Shown: positions 1 through 11,992 of the stretch, in pieces
Layout: every line of letters begins with the position of its first letter
How positions within the stretch are numbered: the stretch's first letter is position 1
DNA from: Limonium bicolor
Lineage: Eukaryota; Streptophyta; Magnoliopsida; Caryophyllales; Plumbaginaceae
Length of the DNA: 64,000 nt
Assembly (NCBI GenBank): GCA_023374045.1
Contig: CM041779.1
Span: 294,572,167 to 294,636,166 of the forward strand
Direction: 5' to 3'
Position numbers and translations under genes: made by a program
The notes under the pieces: model-generated
The model's input: only the letters and a program-made list of their open reading frames with translations
What the model was told of the DNA's origin: nothing
The model's database searches: none

Positions 1-2850
1 TTCTGCACTCATCGAATATACATGGAAGACAGTGTCAAGCCAGTGAGGCAGCCTCAGAGGAGATTGAATCCAAATCTGAAAGAAGTAGTGAAAGCTGAAG
101 TTCTGAAGCTTTTGGATACAGGTATCATTTATCCCATCTCTGATAGTCGTTGGGTTTCTCCTGTGCAAGTTGTTCCCAAGAAAGGGGGAATAGTTGCAGT
201 GCCCAATGAGAAAGGTGAATTGGTGCCTCAGAGGCAAACCACTGGTTGGAGGATGTGCATCGATTACCGGCGTTTGAATGAAGCCACAAGGAAGGATCAC
301 TTCCCGCTACCGTTTATTGATCAAATGCTGGAGCGGTTAGCTGGGCAAGAGTTCTACTGCTTCCTTGATGGGTATATTGGTTATTTTTAGATTCCCATCG
401 CGCCAGAGGATCAGGAGAAGACCACCTTCACCTGTCCTTATGGTACTTTTGCATGTAAGAGGATGCCCTTTGGTCTTTGTAATTCTCCAGCCACATTTTA
501 GCGATGTATGATGGTGATTTTTAATGATTTTATTGAGAAGAGCATAGAAGTTTTCATGGATGATTTTTTTGTGTATGGCTAGAGTTTTGATGTGTGTCTT
601 GATCAGCTGAATCAGATACTAGGCCGATGTGAGGAGACTCATCTGGTTTTGAATTGGAGAAGTGACATTTCATGGTATAGGAAGGTATAGTGCTTGGTCA
701 CAGGGTCTCCAAAGATGGTATTCAAGTGGATAAGGCTAAGGTGGAGGTCATTGAGAAGTTGCCTCCTCCCACTTCGGTTAGGGATGTCAGATCTTTTCTG
801 GGTCACGCAGGGTTCTATAGGAGGTTCATCTAGGACTTTTCCAAAATTGCTAAGCCCTTGTCTGATCTTCTACAGAAAGATGTGAATTTCAGTTCTTAGA
901 GGAATGTTTGAAAGCCTTTCAAACTATCAAGAGTAAGCTCATTTCTGCTCCTATTATGGTTCCTCCTGATTGGTCTCTTCCTTTTGAGATCATGACAGAT
1001 GCCAGTGATTATGCTGTTGGTGCTACACTATGTCAGAGGAAGGACAAAATTCTGAGGGTTATCACTTATGCAAGTAAGACTCTATCTGAAGCTCAAAAGA
1101 ATTACACCACTATGAAAAGGAGCTACTTGCTGTAGTGTTTGCTCTTGATAAGTTCAGGCCATATCTTTTATGAAGTAAGGTAATTGCTCACACCGATCAC
1201 TCTGCTTTGAAGTACCTCTTCCAAAAGAATGATTCTAAGCCCAGACTCCTGAGATGGATCTTGCTTCTCCAAGAATTCGACTTGGAAGTTGTTGATAATC
1301 AAGGGAAGTAGAATGGAGTTGCAGATCATCTATCTAGGCTTGAGACTCCAGATGACGGGGTCCCCATAAATGAATTTTTCCCTGATGAGACAATCTTTGT
1401 GATTGGGAAAGTTAAGGAGCCATGGTATGCTGACCTGGCTAACTATCTTGCCTCTGGTTTGATTCCTCATGATCTAAGCTACAACAGGAGGAAGAAATTT
1501 TTGTCTGAAGCTCGTCACTATGTTTGGGAGGACCCCTATCTCTTTAGGGTGTGTGCAGATGGATTGATAAGAAGATGTCTACCTGATGAGGAAGTTGACA
1601 ATGTTATTGAGTTCTGCCATTCCCGAGAGGCGGGTGGTCACCATGGTCCCACTAGGACAACTGCTAAGGTGTTAGAGTGTGGTTTCTACTGGCCCACTCT
1701 ACACAAGGATGTCCACCGCTTATGCTCTCACTATGATAATTGCCAAAGGATGGGGAACATTTCAAGAAGGGATGAGATGCCTCAGAAAGGAATTCTTGAA
1801 GTTGAGTTGTTTGATGTCTGGGGTATTGACTTCACTGGCCCATTTCCTTCTTCTCATGGAAACCACTACATCCTTGTTGCTGTAGATTATGTTTCCAAGT
1901 GGGTCGAGGCAATCCCCAGCCCTTCTGCTAATGCTAAAATTGTGGTTAAACTTTTGAAGAAAAGCATCTTTACAAGATTTGGTGTGCCTAGAGCTATCAT
2001 CAGTGATGATGGTTCTCACTTTTGCAACAGGGCCTTTGATTCCTTGATGTCTAAGTATGGGGTGACTCATATGGTTTCTTTGCCTTATCATCCCCAAACT
2101 AATGGTCAAGCAGAAGTGAGTAACTGAGAGCTAAAATGGATTCTTCAAAAGACAGTCAACTCCTCCAGGAGGATTGGTCTGTCAAGCTTGATGATGCTCT
2201 GTGGGCTTACTAACTGCATTCAAGACTCCCATTGGGATGTCTCCTTTTAAGCTGGTGTATGGGAAGTCTTGTCATCTCCCAGTTGTGCTAGAGCATAAAG
2301 CTTATTGGGCTTTGAAAGCCCTCAATTTTGAGCAGAATGTTGCCGGTAGAAGCAAAAGTTTCAATTGTCTGAGATGGAGGAGTTAAGGGAGCAAGCTTAT
2401 GATAGCTCCTGGATCTACAAGGACCGTTCGAAGAGGATTCATGACCAGATGATCCTACAGAGAGATTTTAAGGTTGGTGACTTGGTTCTCTTATATAACT
2501 CTAGACTTCGTCTTTTTCCTAGAAAGCTTAAGTCCCATTGGGCCGGCCCATTTAAGGTTGTGGGAGTCACTTCCTATGGTGCCTACGAGCTAGAGAACAA
2601 GTCTAGAGAGGTCTTCAAGGTGAATGGTGCTCGTGTGAAGAAGTACCTTGGCTCTGCTTTTTCTCAGCCTTTTGCACATGGAGTATCCTTTATTGAGAGT
2701 TCTTCTTCTGCTACTCTTGTTTCTTCTGTTTCTGATGCTACTTCGGCTCTGCCTTTTAAATCTTTGAAGAAACCGCGCTTGCAATGGCGTTTCAGACTGA
2801 AGAAAGCCCTTGCTAGCTGCTGTGGCGGCCCTCCTTATGCTATCTTGTGA
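1..2850 (+). pseudogene. Athila pol remnant (RT, RNase H, integrase)
   Basis: Broken polyprotein of a Ty3/gypsy element. Reverse transcriptase fingers and palm occupy roughly 1-880, with the active-site aspartates near 560-570 (MDDFFVYG). RNase H follows at about 908-1340 (FEIMTDASDYAVGATL, then [10 protein letters not shown]). Integrase runs from about 1399 to 2850: an HHCC zinc-binding region ([10 protein letters not shown] to HYDNC), a catalytic core with D near 1827 ([11 protein letters not shown]), D near 2005 (ISDDGSHF) and E near 2115 (NGQAEVSN), and the basic C-terminal DNA-binding part. In-frame stops include 388-390, 499-501 and 580-582, and there are frameshifts, for example near 1110. 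At least two stops look like CAG to TAG. The frame ends TGA at 2848-2850. Confidence 0.85.
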
Positions 2851-4158
2851 AGTCTAGCCAGAGACTCTAACTCCGGGCAGCTTGGTGGGAGGCAACCCAC
2901 CGGTTTGTATCTCTTTTCCCTTTATTAGTTTAATTGTTTATTTTGCTCTTTTCTTTTTAGTTTGTGGTGTGTTCGCTGATGTTATGCTTACTGCAAGAGC
3001 TTTGGCTCTTATTTTTCTACTAATGGTTTTGTCTGGTTCCACTTGAGTTCTCCTGACTTTGCAGATTATATTTCTCAGCTTGCTTACTTTGTCGTTTACC
3101 CGAACTCAAGTGTGGGGTTGGACTTGCTACACACCCTGAGCGGACTCTAGGGAGTATTCTTACCTTTTCTTCTCTTGACAATTTTTCATGCTCCCTTCTG
3201 ATTTGTTGTGTGATTTTGTTTCCAGTTGGATGCTTGCACAATTTTAATTCTTCCTAAGCAATGAGGATATTGCTTCACTCTAAGTGTGGGGTGGGGTAAG
3301 CTCTTCGCCGCTTGTTTTTGTGCGTCTCTGAGCTCTTTTCTCTTGCATTTGTTAAAATTAAGCTGTGGTTACTCAACTTGAAGGGAATCCATAGAGGAAG
3401 TTTAGTTGGTTAGCTGATCTTGGGGTGCAAAATTTTGAGATTCTTCTTGTTTTTAATTGCTAAATTGAAGTCTTTGTTCTGAAAATGCTGAAACAAATGA
3501 GAATATTCTCATCTGAACCTTGCTTTTAGCTTTGAGCCTTAGAATGAACTGGATTGAAATGGTTGGAAAAGAACAAGGCAAGGTGCTCCGCTAATCCTAG
3601 GCATGCTAGTTCTAATTCTGATCCAAAATTAGGCCTCGTCCACTTGGTTATTAAGTCCTTTGGGGTGCTTCATCACCTAGCTACCTAAGGTCCTTGTGAT
3701 CTGGGATAGTTGTCCCAAAGCCGTTACATGGGTGGAGAGAAAAGTCTGTGGTGAAAGAAAATGAAAGCGCTTCAATTGAAATATTTATGCAAATGATGTG
3801 CTGAATATAGATTATTTTCTCTTATGGATCAAGAGTATGTGGCATCAAAAGGTATGATGGAATATGATCTTACTTCATGCCCCTTGTCGTTTCTGTGGTT
3901 TGTGAAGGGAAAAAGGTGGATTGGCTCAAAGGTTAAAGGCAAGACTTTTATGGTTTTGTTTCTCATTTGTTAACTCCAAATGACTTCATGTTTATGGAAA
4001 GAATGAATTGTTTGAATAACTTGAATTGCCCCCTTGATTGGTAAAGCTAACAATTTTCTTTTATGCTCTTCCTTTTCTATTGAGTTCCATTAGCTTGGCT
4101 TTACTTGTGCTTGAGAGTTTTGCTTGGGGACAAGCAAAAGGCTAAGTGTGGGGTGATT
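2851..4158 (+). other. Athila post-integrase non-coding spacer and polypurine tract
   Basis: No coding sequence is visible. It starts with GGGAGGCAACCCAC near 2889 and contains several AAGTGTGGGG(T) blocks (near 3110, 3281 and 4144). This region sits where some Athila elements carry an env-like frame; none is recognisable here. The purine-rich AAGTGTGGGGTGATTT at 4143-4158 abuts the LTR and is the likely polypurine tract for plus-strand priming. Confidence 0.6.
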
Positions 4159-5881
4159 TGATAAGTGTGAAATTGATATGGTTTTATAGGTGCTAAATTC
4201 TTATTTATGCAACCTTTTTATGTGCTTTTTCACACTTATCCTATGTTTTTCACGACTCTTACTTTGGACAAGAACTGATGCCAATTTATATGTTTAAAGC
4301 AGGAAATGATGGTAGAAATGCATAGATCCCCTCACGAGTTTTCCAACTCCACAAACGGGGAATAAATCGGAGCTCATATGAAGAATTGAGACCCTGTCGA
4401 AGTTGTATCTGATGCAACGTATATATATATATATATTTACAAGACTGCCGTGAAAGGATTGAGAAAAAGAAGGGGCGGATTGGAAATATACAAGAAAGTG
4501 GGGGTTAGGAAAATAATAAAAGAAAAAAAAAAGAAAAGATATCTGTAGAGCCAGACTTGCGTAGAGGAAAAAATAATAAAAAAAGAAGAAAGGAGGGGGA
4601 GCCAGACGCAGGGATAGGCGAGAGGATTAAAAAAGAAGAAAAAGAGAAGGAAAAAAAAGAAAAGAAAGAGTAAGAGGGGAGAGGCGCGCAGAACAGGAGG
4701 CAAATGAAAAAAAAAAAAAAAAGAAAACAGAACGACGAAGGCGCGAGTTGCGCAGAAAGAAAAGGAAAAAAAGAAAAAAACAGAAAGAGAATTGAAAAAA
4801 AAAGACAGACAGACGGACGGAGGGAGAATGGAAGGAAAGGAATAAAAAAAGAAAATAGAAAAGAAAGGACAGAAGGAGATAGATGGACGCACAGAGAGGG
4901 GGGCAGACACAATAAAAAAACAGAGGAGTCAGACAGAAAAAAAACAACACACACATTCGTAGACAGAACTGGACGACGCCCGCGCCTCTCTCATCCTTTT
5001 CGCTGCCTCGACTATTTTCAACACCGGAGAAGGAATTCTACTCCAAATTTACTCAACCGCTCAACCTTCCACCTGGCGAATTTCAAAACCAATACAGAGA
5101 TGATTTTTACTATCTTTTCTTGTATTTGTTTTAACATTGTGTCTGGCTAAGGGATTAAATCTTGGGTGACGGGGAATTCATAGTTAGACCGATAATATGA
5201 TTTTTTTACTGGTTGATTTAGATAATTATTTGGATTGTTCAGGTTGTTGTTTTTATTTATCCTTTTAATAAAAGCTGCAGATTTTTATTAATAGCTTTAC
5301 GAATTTTTGTCAGGATCTGACCGGTTAGTGATAGAAAGGTCATAGCAACCTTTTAATCTGTGGAAAAATTGATTAGATTAATTAATTGGTCCTTCAGATG
5401 CAAAGAATAATTCTCACGCTTAATCCTTTTATTTGTATGGCATTAGTTCGTGATTCAACCTAATGTGTTACAGATAGAAGAGCTCAATTTGACTAGGATT
5501 TAGTCTTAAAGAGATAAAAAGAATTTGCCAATCCAAGTCTCGATTAACCGGTGATTAATTATATAATTTGGCTAGCAAAGAATTCCCCTGAACCCAAGGT
5601 TCCGCTTCACTCATCTCTTTACACAATTTTATTTAATTTTCTCGCTTGCTACTTTTAGTTTTTAAACCAAAACAAACGACAACCCTTTTATAGTACTAAT
5701 TTCTAGGATTAGATTTAATAACTAAGTCCCCGTGGATTCGACCCCGGTAGCTTCTAGTTCACTATACTCTTTGACCGGGATTTATTTTACAACCCGTGGG
5801 CGTTTTTAGATTTATAGATTTTCTAGGATAATTTTCTTAGTTATTTCTATTTGTCTTCCATTTTTCCCGCTTGCACTTGCA
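4159..5881 (+). repeat. Athila 3' LTR
   Basis: It begins TGATAAGTGTG directly after the polypurine tract and ends near a TTGCA at 5881. The same TGATAAGTG start, a conserved ATGCATAGAT block about 160 bp in, and a GACCGGGATTT motif near the far end recur in three solo LTRs at 32170, 34095 and 41980, which places them all in related families. The middle carries a roughly 500-bp purine-rich tract. The length of about 1.7 kb agrees with Athila LTRs. Confidence 0.75.
4440..4960 (+). repeat. Purine-rich (A/G) tract inside the Athila LTR
   Basis: About 520 bp almost entirely of A and G on the + strand, with runs of GAAAAAAG and AGGGAG. Long phenylalanine/serine/leucine-rich frames on the minus strand are an artefact of this bias. 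It is not a simple microsatellite, because no fixed unit repeats. Confidence 0.85.
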
Positions 5882-6814
5882 GAGTCAAACTCTCTGTCTG
5901 AAAAAAAATTCAGAACCTCAAGGAGACCGTGTCAACCTTGGTCTCAATGGTAGACATGCTGATAGATGTTCTGAAGGCCAACCACATAAAGACAATGGAT
6001 ATATTTGAAGGTGGCGTCAAACAACTGGTCCAAGAGTTCAGAGAAACTTTCTTCGATGCAGTCGCAGTTGCAGCGGACTTTGGGAGTGCAAATATTGGGG
6101 GGAAGAAGGTGCGGTAGCTGAAGACAAAGGAGAAGATCAAGAGGATGACTAACTCTACTTTCCCCCTCCCCCCTTAACCCATAGACGAGTAGGTTGTTTT
6201 TTTCTTATTTTGGATTGTGTGTTGTGGATAAGACTCTATTAGCTCTGTTGCTCTCTAAGACATTCATGTTGGTTTTTGACACTACTTGTGCATTTCCCCC
6301 TGATGTTGGCAAACGGGGGAAGCGGTGTATCCCGAGGCTGGTTTATGCGGGTTACTCAGTGTGAACAAAGAGTGCCTCTGAAGGCCTTGACTGTCGTGGA
6401 CTGATTTAATATTTTCCTGCTTAGTAGATTACTAGTGGTTTATTGCTCTAGTTTATCAGTACTTTTTTATCATATCTACTTGAGGGGTAATATATGTTTA
6501 AGGGGGAACAATCAGTGAGTTGTTCTCCCAAGATAGTTGCTCTGTCTTGAGATATTTTCAGGTACATCCGCGGGACACAATGAGTTTACCTTCATCAGTA
6601 AAAAGGGGGGATTCTGCTGCAACCATGTTTTGCAGATGATGCCTCCTCAATTGAAGTACCCTTGCAGAAAGACTTAACTCTGCTCTCAGTTTCACAGACG
6701 TTGGCTCCTCAGTCGAAGTAGCGCTGCAGAAAGACTCAGCCTTGCTCCCAATCTCTTTGGTCAACATCTGAAACGCGTGCAACAACTTCTACAATGCTCC
6801 TCCGAGAAAAGCGC
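5882..6814 (+). mobile_element. Remnant of an older retroelement-like repeat, left half
   Basis: Lies between the Athila LTR and the Tekay insertion and continues at 22633 after the insertion (5-bp duplication AGCGC joins them). It holds one short reading frame (5929-6117) and GGGGGAA-type purine blocks near 6316 and 6500. A roughly 67-bp imperfect duplication lies at about 6640-6745 (CTCCTCA..TGAAGTA..CTGCAGAAAGACT). Such blocks occur near the 3' end of large copia/SIRE-like or LARD elements, but I cannot assign a family. Confidence 0.4.
5929..6117 (+). pseudogene. Short helical frame, unidentified
   Basis: A 62-codon open frame, extendable upstream without a start to about 5905. It is rich in heptad-like hydrophobic positions (VSMVDMLIDVLKANHI, GVKQLVQEFRETFFDAV), which suggests a helical or coiled-coil C-terminus. 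It ends in GGKKVR and a stop. It may be the end of a gag-like protein of the surrounding remnant repeat. I do not recognise a family; calling it a gene would be unsafe. Confidence 0.25.
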
Positions 6815-9800
6815 TGTAATACCCCAACCCGAAATCCAGTAACCTGTGCGATGATCACTCCCAAATCAACATAAACTGCAGCGGAATAAAATACAATAAC
6901 CGGTCGGTATTACAATGCCGTTGGCCACCCTTGTGACCAACAAGGCTAAGTCCAACTACAATTCTCAAAAGTCACGGTCTGAATACAAATACAACCCGAG
7001 ATACTGAAATCAAACTCAAAGGTACAATAAATAAGTAAAACAAATAACTAGTAGTAGACTCCCTTAGCTTGGTCTACCCCACCTACACTCAGTGTGGTGT
7101 TCTTCTCAACTTCAGGTACCTGGAATTGTTTAGCCGTGAAATGGCTCAGCAAAATAATTGCCGGTATGGAAAACGTGCAGCCCATCGGCTACTGGGCCAC
7201 ACCAACTAATTGTCGAATACATGCAGTTCATTTATAAAGCTGTAAATAAGCATAGCATGATAATATCAAGTATCCATACAAGGACAATAATGTCACATAG
7301 AACAAGACTTCAGAAGGTCAAGTTAGATGAACAGTAATCCTTTAATGATTGTCGGGTCCACACCATGGGACTGACAGGTATAAATGAATATCTCAAAATA
7401 GTGGAGGTATAGGGACCTCGTTAAAATGGAAAGGTTGGGTAATTAGTCCCTCAGAAGATAACGTAGTTAACTCCTGTACTTTAGAAAGGTGGGAATCGAA
7501 CCCTCGAGAGGAATGAAATCTTCCTCCCCACTTGTACTGTTCCGGTACGCAGCCGGTGGATGACATAGTGCACCCAAAACTCCCGTCGCGACGTAAATTG
7601 AATAGGAGACGACCTGAGACAGGTACAACTCCTGTAGCATGCATGGCCAGATCCAACTGGGCTCCTCATTCTCGTAGTATAGAATTGTTAGGTGACATAC
7701 AAGGACGTTAATCAAGAACACAATGTGTATTGTCAATTACCATGTTTAGGATAATGACGTTTGTTATAAAGTGAAGTTAGTGAGGGACCTGTGTACAAGT
7801 CCTCAGTACAAATAAACGCAGGTATTTAATCCACTGGTATCGTAGTGTTGTATGCGTGGGACATACACGTCGTAGTTAGCATCATTCACGCATATAAAAT
7901 AACACAACAGTGCATAAGAGTAAACAACATTTTACATTAATTATCTTTGTCATTAATTCAAACAACAGATAGCACACAAGCCGGTGTAATCCGGTAGCAA
8001 ACAGGTTGCAAGAATTCCATACCGTTCACCGTAGATTGTACTTGACTATTTCTCGGTCAACGTCTGGTCAAGTATAGTCCTAGAACAGGATTAACTGAGA
8101 GCGTTAATGAAGTTATTCTCGTATAGTAATTTTAACGTATTACGTATAGGTTACGTATTCGTTATTTCATGTGAGGTTCTAATTGAACGCTAGTTAGTTC
8201 CTTTAACCTTTTAACCTTATTTTATGTTTAAGGCATTTATATACCTTTGAAATCATGTAGCCTCTATTATAAGACTTCTATGGTGTGGTAATTTCCTTTA
8301 ATCACCTTAAGATTTTATGTATAACCTTTTATGTTATTTCTTTTGATTTATTATTTTTAAATCCTTTAATATATACTTATATATATTTATACACGAATTA
8401 TTCATGTTGCATGTTTAAATTTGTCTAAATGACATGACAATTTTATAATTTCCCATTTTATATTTACATGTCACGCATGGACATATTATTCCCATAACTA
8501 TTATTGATTATAAATTACTCACAAGTTATATCAAGTAGTTCAATTAAATTCCTTATAATTATTTAACCCATAATCTTAATTCCATAACCCCCCTTATCAA
8601 AATTCTTTTTCTAACTCCTCCAAATATCCGCATAGGACTTATAATTATTTAAATTCAAATACTTATCCCTATATTTTCGGTTATGTACAAAACAATCCAA
8701 ATAGTTTATAAACTTTACATTTTAATTCTAATTACATTATATTATGTAGTTTTAATTCCTTATTTTTAATTCATAAAATCACCACTATAATTTTGGTAAT
8801 TATAATTTGGACACTTTAACTTTTATAAATTACCAAATAGCCTCATAAATTTTCGGCCTTTACTAATATTCTCCTTTAATTACATTTTAACCCCCAAATT
8901 TTATAATAGTTACACAATAACTTTTAATCTATAGTTTTAATACCAAATTCCTATAATTTTGAATGGGTATTTATTTCTCCACTAATTATACTTCCGCCCC
9001 ACTAAATTCCCAAATTTCCATATGAACTTTTATAAGTTACAATATCACACCAAAATGTTATAATTGTTATTTTAATTCCTTAATGACTATTTAACTTGTC
9101 TAAAATTCATGATATAATTTCCTACACCTTATTATATCCTTATAAAGCCAAAATTATATCTATTCTCGGCTGGCACTATTTCTACCCCATGTTTCTAAAA
9201 ATTATACTTTTACCCCATAAGTTATTAAACTAGCTAGTTTGTGCTTATAATTATTAAATATATATATATACGTATATATTTCTTTTCATACTCAAACTTT
9301 ATACTCTAAATTCGTATGCCTATGTAAGTCATATGTTTTCGTAAATGCCTTTTTCTCACATTTAGTTTTATAATTTTATTATTATTATTTTTTGTAATGC
9401 CATAAATTACTTATAGAAATATATTTAAACATTAGATCTAAGTACAAACTATGTTATAACCTAAATACATCAAAATATACATAGAGCATAATAAATTTTC
9501 GGACATAAAATTGACATGGAAAGAGATTAGAGTTTTAAGCACTCTTTACCTTAAAATGATGACATGAACTAGCTTAGCTCCAAGGCATTCTCCATGGTTG
9601 ATTTGGTCCCCCTTCCCTTTGTTATTTTCGGTTTTGATAATGTAAGTGTATAAGGTATGTTCACTTGATTTAATAATGAGGAAGGAGTAGGATACTGTAG
9701 TATAATGGGCTAGTAATTTGTTCCACCACCAATGGAGCTTAATTGTTGTTTAGGAGAGGATGAAGAAATAAAGAAGAGGGTGAAGAGGAATATGGACGTG

Positions 9801-11593
9801 GAGGCTTGGCTGGGAGTGTTCGATTCCACCAGACCCGAAATGAGGGGGGAGTACTGATTTATTTAAATGGAGGTAATGAGTACATGTACTTACTATGTGT
9901 TATTTTATTCCTTGGCAATATCACCTAGTCTCCCTCCTTTCCTTCATCCGAATCGGTAGTATCTGTGGGGGGTTGATTGTTGTCCCCTCTCTTTTTTTTG
10001 ACTTATTTTACACATTGACATATTATATCATTATAATTTATGACAACAAGTACAAGAGGTTATTTAATTTCCTCCCCCATTCTCGATTCAGAATCGGTAA
10101 TATGCTGCCAATCGGTAGTCTTGTCTTTTCTTTTTTTTTTTGCTTTAGTTTATTCATTGTATACTATATTATTTCATGTCATTGTAGCAAGCAAGTACAA
10201 CTAGCCAACTATTCTACTCCCTATTTCATGCTATTACGGTTAAAATGAGGATGCCAATTCGGAACTCTATACCTTCTTGCTTTATTTTATTTCATTGTAT
10301 ATTATAGTACCACATGTCATTGTAGCTAGCAAGTACAACTACTAATGATTTCCTCCTTATTTTACTCTTCCTCCTCCCCTTATTAATTTCTAATAGTCCG
10401 AAATAGACAGCCATATTCGGCTATGATGTTGTGCCATTTGACTACTTTACTCATTAGTATATTATATCTCCTTATTATATGGAAGCAAGTACAATGAGTC
10501 ACCTATTTTACTCCCCTTTACAAGTTGTCCACGTGAATAAGAGCTGCCAAAATCGGTAGGCTTGTCTTTCTTCTTGCTTTAATTTATTCATTATATACTA
10601 TATTATTACATGTTATTGTAGCAAGTACAACAACTACCCATGATTCCCTCCTTCTTGAATTCGTAAGTAGCAGCCAAAAAAACGGCTGATGGCCCCATTT
10701 CTTTTCTTGTTTATTCCTTATATTATTATTCAATTGTAGTTGGTACTAGTCTACCTTAAATTCCTCCTTAAATTACTCTCTCACAATGTTGTTTGGTTTT
10801 GTATATTACCGCAAGCAGCAAGAAAAATCGAACCTACACTTGCTTAGAGAACATGTATTGTTCATGTACTAGTTTAATAAATGCAAGTACAACCTTCCTC
10901 AAATTACTCTCCACTCTTATGTCTTCTTTGTCACCTTCCATCATTTTTTTTGAAAGGTAACGGCTGGAACAAGGCCTTGCGCCAGGTCCTTTTTTTTTTT
11001 TTTGGTCTTGCTATAATATTGTATACCATATATTATAACATTATGTATTTAAGTGTTGTCACATTGGACTTATTTCCATGTGTTAATTTTTTACACATGT
11101 TATTACTTTGACTTAAGGTTTATTCCTTATGTATATCTTTTCGTATGAATGTATACTTATTTTATTTGTAATTAGTAAAGTATACGTAGTGTTCTTGGTA
11201 CAGGGATTAAGGTATAACGTAGGTTGTTACATTGTTTAAATGTGTATTCCAATTTATTTTAGCATTTGTAATTACTTACGTCGCTTGTTTGTATAAACGT
11301 ACGTATTGATTTTCTTTTCTTGTCGACGCTCTCTATATCGAGCTTGTTATGTAAGGAGTTTAATCCTTGTTAATAAACGTACATAATTGTTCTGTACGAG
11401 TATGTTAATACGTTAGTAAAATTTTCCCGTTAGCGTTTATGGTAAAACAACTATTGTTACGTATCGTTTACATGCGTGAGTTTGCACGCGTACGTAAACG
11501 TTTGCATGCGGGAATGAGCATGCGTACGTGAAATAATTTATACTTTTATTATTTAAATTGTTTTATAGTGTTAATTGGATTTGGGGTATTTCA
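6815..11593 (-). repeat. Tekay element, left LTR (3' LTR)
   Basis: A 4779-bp LTR, nearly identical to 17853-22632 apart from scattered substitutions and small indels (for example CTGCAGCGG against CTGCTGCGG near the start). It holds no real gene: the small frames at 7393-7736 are repeated exactly in the other LTR. Part of 10040-10890 is a degenerate tandem array. A related LTR starts at 61156. Confidence 0.95.
10040..10890 (+). repeat. Degenerate ~140-bp tandem repeat inside the Tekay LTR
   Basis: The motif AAGTACAA recurs at about 10048, 10193, 10331, 10486, 10623 and 10883. It is embedded in units that share TTGCTTTA.TTTATTCATTGTATA, TACTCCC and an (A)TCGGTAG.CTTGTCTTT block. Unit length is about 140 bp with much divergence. 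The same array is present in the right LTR at about 21060-21920. Confidence 0.7.
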
Positions 11594-11992
11594 ATCTACC
11601 CCCCTTAAAAAGGACTTCGCCCCGAAGTCTCATTTCTAAATATAAATGGTTGTGGGAAAAAAAAAAGATTCCGTTAAGTATCCACAACTTAGTTCTAGTT
11701 TAGGGAACAAGTCCCGGGTAACGGTAATCTACAAGTCATTGTGCAGAACAACATAACAGCAATGATCACGAAGGATTGTTCCAGTAACCGTAGTACACAT
11801 ATTCATTCCATATAGTAACATAGTGCAACGTAGTGCATATCAAAAGTAGAGTACACAAGTACGATCAAACGTAGTGTTATGCAAGAACACTTACATGTCA
11901 AAGTGTAACTAAAGTGCACATAAACTAAAAAGCGAAAAGGCTCTACCCCCCTAAAAAGAGGGGTACGCCCACGTACCCTAGGCTAGTGTAGC
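11594..11992 (-). other. Tekay 3' untranslated spacer with polypurine tract
   Basis: Lies between the pol stop and the 3' LTR. Read on the minus strand, the sequence touching the LTR is CCTTTTTAAGGGGGGTAGAT, a good polypurine tract at about 11594-11613. Nothing else is recognisable. Confidence 0.8.

Larger units (their letters stand above)
1..5881 (+). mobile_element. Athila-type Ty3/gypsy retrotransposon, right part
   Basis: The window opens inside the pol gene of an Athila-lineage element and runs through integrase, a roughly 1.3-kb non-coding spacer and a 3' LTR. The 5' LTR, gag and protease lie outside. The RT wording (RRLNPNLKEVV, DHFPLPFIDQMLERLAG) is typical of Athila, and the GGGAGGCAACCCAC block just after pol is a familiar landmark of this lineage. 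Several stops and frameshifts show it is not autonomous. No left target duplication can be checked. The LTR end at 5881 is a best guess from a terminal CA. Confidence 0.85.

Noticed and set aside
4437..4956. Three overlapping minus-strand frames of 109-157 codons rich in F, S and L
   Set aside because: They are the complement of the polypurine tract; composition alone produces them and no domain is present.
7393..7736. Small minus-strand frames of 62-89 codons
   Set aside because: Identical copies occur at 18432-18775 because both lie in the Tekay LTRs; no protein motif.
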